Shown here: one piece after another, positions 60,398 to 64,000 of the stretch
Layout of the letters: every line of letters begins with the position of its first letter
How positions within the stretch are numbered: position 1 is the first letter of the stretch
Assembly: GCA_009733775.1 (NCBI GenBank)
Contig: WOGZ01000154.1
Location: 1 to 64,000, forward strand
Length of the DNA: 64,000 nt
Direction of reading: 5' to 3'
From: Alectoria sarmentosa
Lineage: Eukaryota; Ascomycota; Lecanoromycetes; Lecanorales; Parmeliaceae
Program-made: the position numbers and the translations under genes
Notes under the pieces: generated by a model
The model's input: the letters and a program-made list of their open reading frames with translations, nothing else
The model's database searches: none
Told to the model about the DNA's origin: nothing

Positions 60398-62442
60398 ATG
60401 GGAGCCCAACAACTTTCTCCTAGGCAAGCACATGCTTTGTTCGATATCCTGACCCATCACGAGACTTACGCAGAGATTCAAGCCTTGAAGGATCCCAAGA
60501 CCGTGTCAGATTTCGAGGTCCCAGGAGAAACCAAGAAGCCAGATAGCAGCGCGTCACCACTGCTTCAAATCCTTCTCCATAAGTTTGTCTACGTGCTCCC
60601 AGGTCTCCGAGATGTTGCACCGGATTTCTGGACTAATGTCAAGAACCTCGTTGTTGCCTTGGCCCAAGGCAATCTCAGCGAAAGCTACGACAAGGGCTCT
60701 ATCGGCATCCGAAAAACACTGTCTACCGCTACCGCATCGATTGTAGAATCCGTCTCTAGAGGCTGCCTAGGTGGATATCCAAGACATTCTGAGCAGAAGG
60801 AGCGCAAATATGACGCCTCCGATCCAGATGACGTAATCGCCGCCTGGGATGAATTTTTGCAGCAGATCATCTATGGGGACATGTTGGACAGATTATTTGC
60901 AAAAGCTGCCGAAACAGATAGACTGTCGGACCATGAGCCTCTGGTGCAGGCTGCTCATGAGTACGCTTTCACGATACTGGGGTCCTTTCTCCACTACATC
61001 ATCGTCATCTCACCACGAGGCCAATCCATACTTCCGCTACTGACCAAGGCTCACAACCTTGCGCCATACTTCATGATTCGTCAAACTTTAAAGGTTGGCA
61101 ACGCGGCATCCATGCTGAGTGGGATGGTAAAGTTGATACTCGCGAAAATGAACATGAGCACCGTCACTTCATGGTTTGGGGGTCAGGCCTCTGATTCAGG
61201 CATGAATTTGATGCAACAGTACGTCAAAGCTCCTCAGCCGCGACACACATCAGTCGCTAAAGAAGGTTTTAGGATCATCTCGACAGTCTTAAGCTCGGAC
61301 AGTAGCGAATTGAAGAAGCGAGCAAGTGCCACTGAAAAGGACAAAGATGCACCTAGAAAGGAGCATTTAGCGCTACTCAAAGCTTATGGCTCAAAGCCTG
61401 ACGAGGAGCAACGCAAGGATAGATCGGAAAGTGGTACACTGTCTCCGCTCCTCCAAAATTGTAGATGCTAACGCGACGTGTAGAGAGTCACCCGGAGTCA
61501 ATCGTAAATGCCATACTTATCAATTCGTCGAGTGCTGCAAGTCCATCTGAGTATCAACACAAACTCGCCTTAGAATATCTTTCCATCCAGTTGGCCATCC
61601 GAGATAGAGAGGAACTCATTGATAGTCTCTGTCATCATTCACCAGATCTGTTGACATCTTCAATTCGAACTGTAATTCCGGCATACGATCCTATTATACG
61701 TGGCCTTCACCAAGCCTACGATCTAAGCAGTGGTATCTCAGACCTGGAGAACTTTTTGAACGATCTTATCAGTGTTTCCACAGTGAAAAGCAAGACCGGA
61801 GTATCTTTGCCTCCCTCAGTGGAGGATTTCTGCAAATTGTTGCAAAAGCACCAAGGTAGCTCGCATAAATTCATTCACCAGGTCCTCAAAAACAACAAGG
61901 ACCTGTCCCAAAGGTACTACGATTACGCGGTCCACGCCGCAAGACAATACAGACAGAATGTCGAGCGCCCCATCAACGATGAGAGCACTGGCTCTGCAGC
62001 AGCTGGCGACTTCACACCACATCTCGAGTTACTTTTCTCCACCCTCTCGGAGACGGACAGAACTAAAATTCTTGGAGAGATCGATAATCACGCAGAGTAC
62101 CTCTTCTGGCTCAATCATAGCTCTGCTCAAAGTATGAAGACAGTCATTCACCATCTCACACAAGGAGAGTCGAATGTCCAGCGCGGCCCAGGCATGTATC
62201 TTTCAAGGTGGCAGACGTTGATGGATGAGACACCAATAACGCCTGCTACTCCAAGTGGACCCCTGAGATCTGGAAAGAGCGAGAGTGTGAGAGATGCTAC
62301 AACGGTCGACATCGATGGAAAGAGCAAGGGCGACGCAACCAATCTTAAAAATTCAGACGCTTTGGCACCGGACGCGAGCAATACCGTACGACTACTTGTT
62401 CCAGAATTCCAGAATGTCTTGAGAGGCGTAACTGGGAAGTGA
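60398..62442 (+). CDS. PX-associated (PXB) / DUF3818 domain protein without PX domain
   Basis: Two exons (60398-61433 and 61484-62442; GTACAC..branch GCTAAC..GTAG) total 1995 nt and give 664 aa. The N-terminal 130 residues (MGAQQLSPRQAHALFDILTH, LLQILLHKFVYVLPGLRDVA, DFWTNVKNLVVALAQGNLSE) look like the PXB domain (PF12828). A long DUF3818 region (PF12825) follows, with AHEYAFTILGSFLHYIIVIS, MLSGMVKLILAKMNMSTVTS, LALEYLSIQLAIRDREELI and TPHLELLFSTLSETDR. A low-complexity tail ends VPEFQNVLRGVTGK. Relatives such as yeast YPR097W carry a phosphoinositide-binding PX domain between these parts and act in membrane lipid transport. I see no PX motif here. Peripheral membrane role is inferred from the family. 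Confidence 0.85.
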
Positions 62443-62786
62443 GGCGCTAGAAGGAAAGTTTGGAAAGCATGGAACTTTAGCATCAATTGGGAATAAGAGT
62501 TCAATACATCCGGAGCTCTACATGATCAAGCGACACATCATTGGTGAATTTTGCGGGAGGCTCTGGTCGATGGCTGCCATAGATGATACTGGTTGGCCCT
62601 TCAAAGTCTTGAAAGGCTCCTTCGCCCCATCGATTACTTCCGTTAACTTAAACTTGGTACCGAAATTTCACGGCTGATAGATACGATTTAAAGTTTCTAC
62701 AAGGGTACTCCCTATTTCTACAATCCTCTGGACTGGGCGATTTCGTTTCAAGCCTCACTTCCTGCAATTGATCCTCCTGCATCCAC
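62443..62786. other. Convergent intergenic spacer
   Basis: 344 bp between the stop codons of the PX-associated gene (+) and the terminal - gene. Only terminator or 3' UTR sequence is expected; I see no distinct hairpin. Confidence 0.6.
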
Positions 62787-63898
62787 CTATAAACACGCCC
62801 TTGGTAGCGAGGTCACCCCTTTGACACTTTCACCGCAAGCGAACGTCTTGTTAACAATCAAATTAGTCAAAGCAGCAGCTCCAGTGGGATTACCGTTCAT
62901 CTGGGGAACATCTTGCCACCAATCTCTCGTGCCGTCCATATTTCGCACCGTTTCATACCAGTGATCAAGATTCCTTTGCAAATTATTCCTTGCGGAACTC
63001 GTGGCTGGCGTCAGGTAAACCGTCGCTTCAAGAGCGTCTATGAGGAGTTGTCCTGTATAGGGGTCTTGATCCCCGGGACTGTATCCGTTGTCGTCGGATC
63101 CGGAGTCCCGTACCATCATCGTGAGAAAGGCTGTACTTGGAGCTTTTCGGTCAATGTAAGCGAAATGTTTGGGTAGACAAAAAATGTAAAGGAGAGGTGT
63201 AGCCTTTCTACGCACTTACGGAATGCATTTTCGTACGTGGTCTTGGGCGACGTGACATACTCCAGCTGTTTCGAGAAGCCCCTCGTCAGATACCCTCCCG
63301 TGATGCTGGCTATTATGCACTTGTCCATCACCAAGCGTGCCATTTGGCTTAGCTGAGGCACGGCACGGCTATACACATAAGTGCAGATGAGATATCCACG
63401 TATGCTCGGTGTCATTGGGCGCTTATACAGGGTATAGTACAGCCTTGCCACGGCAAAAAATCTGGACGGTCGCGTGCCATACCGCTTTACAAACTCGGCG
63501 CATGATGACATTCGATTTGCGCACCACAAGATCTGAAAGAAAGTGGTACCCATTGATTTCTTAGTGTTACGCTTACCGACCACCATTTTCGCGAACCCCG
63601 CCCTATATCTGAAGGTCAGAGTATCTTCCGCTAGACTGAGAGGTGTTTTCTGCCTGCACAGTGGCTGACCTAGAGGGACCCACAATCGAGTGTCCACCCG
63701 GGTATCAACTAGGTAGCAGAGACTAAAAGAATAGCGCAGATAATTACACTCATAGCTGCTAGCTGGGACTCGTCTGCCGCAGACCAGTAGATGAGTCTTG
63801 CGGCTATTGCTTAGAACTTGACGAGCATGGGCTTCAGAATTGATTGGCTGAGACTCTCGATTTCGCTGTTGGAGACCTAATATTTGCAAAGTACACAT
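62787..63898 (-). CDS. Unrecognised protein, spliced, 5' end uncertain
   Basis: The last exon (63142-62787) encodes AFLTMMVRDSGSDDNGYSPG, then DPYTGQLLIDALEATVYLTP and NLQRNLDHWYETVRNMDGTR, and ends ESVKGVTSLPRACL. A 77-bp intron (63143-63219, GTAAGT..AAAAG) connects it to an upstream frame containing ARLVMDKCIIASITGGYLTR and KQLEYVTSPKTTYENAF. That frame stays open to 63898, but the part above about 63,450 looks less like protein and may hide further introns or the true start. I do not recognise the family. No signal peptide at the candidate starts. Confidence is for the 3' half. Confidence 0.5.
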
Positions 63899-64000
63899 GA
63901 CTACGATGGAAGGCAGCAGAGGCAGTGCATATAATCATCAAAAGAGCTAAATCAATGTATGATGGCGATATCACCAACGCAACCAAAGGTGTTACAAATT

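Overview
The window is nuclear DNA of a filamentous ascomycete (Pezizomycotina, possibly Dothideomycetes; the class is an inference). The signs are short spliced introns of about 50-80 bp with CTRAC-type branch points, typical fungal families (PF20684 rhodopsin-like membrane protein, GH128 glucanase, DUF7730, PX-associated domains), and two-speed composition. Blocks of normal GC alternate with very AT-rich blocks in which TpA is common, CpG is retained and reading frames carry many stops. That is the signature of repeat-induced point mutation (RIP). The copies within the window support it directly: the two 125-bp LTRs of one element differ at 8 positions, all transitions, and the two 66-bp inverted repeats of another differ by 2 transitions.

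Layout: 1-5.5 kb is a RIP-degraded retroelement region (copia-like RT motif on +) cut by the window edge. It is followed by a heptamer minisatellite (5.8-6.0 kb) and an eight-exon rhodopsin-like membrane protein gene (6.6-8.2 kb, -). 8.3-14.3 kb is gene-poor, rich in microsatellites, and holds a 27-base run of N. 14.3-18.9 kb holds an F-box-like ORF, a small gene split near its start codon by a RIP-killed DDE transposon with a 4-bp target duplication, and a broken 2EXR/DUF7730-like fragment. 23.2-24.1 kb encodes a secreted protein with a cysteine-rich tail. 24.5-35 kb is gene-poor with a small Cys-rich gene, weak hypotheticals and two disabled frames (BTB and coiled coil). 36.0-37.3 kb is an aldo-keto reductase and 38.9-39.9 kb a DUF7730 protein. 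43.0-50.1 kb is one complete but RIP-degraded Ty1/copia element on the - strand, with LTRs, half-tRNA-iMet-type primer site, polypurine tract and 5-bp target duplication. 50.6-51.9 kb is a GH128 glucanase, 57.8-59.9 kb an amino-acid/GABA/choline-type permease, 60.4-62.4 kb a PX-associated-domain protein transcribed divergently from it, and 62.8-63.9 kb an unrecognised gene.

The genes do not form an obvious biosynthetic cluster. They are housekeeping or accessory genes of transport, cell wall and lipid/membrane biology, set among transposon fossils and broken paralogue-type genes. The two transposons are the best-resolved novelty: both can be delimited to the base, and the DDE element keeps a full-length, indel-free transposase frame with about two dozen RIP-type stops. 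I saw no clearly new biochemical system.
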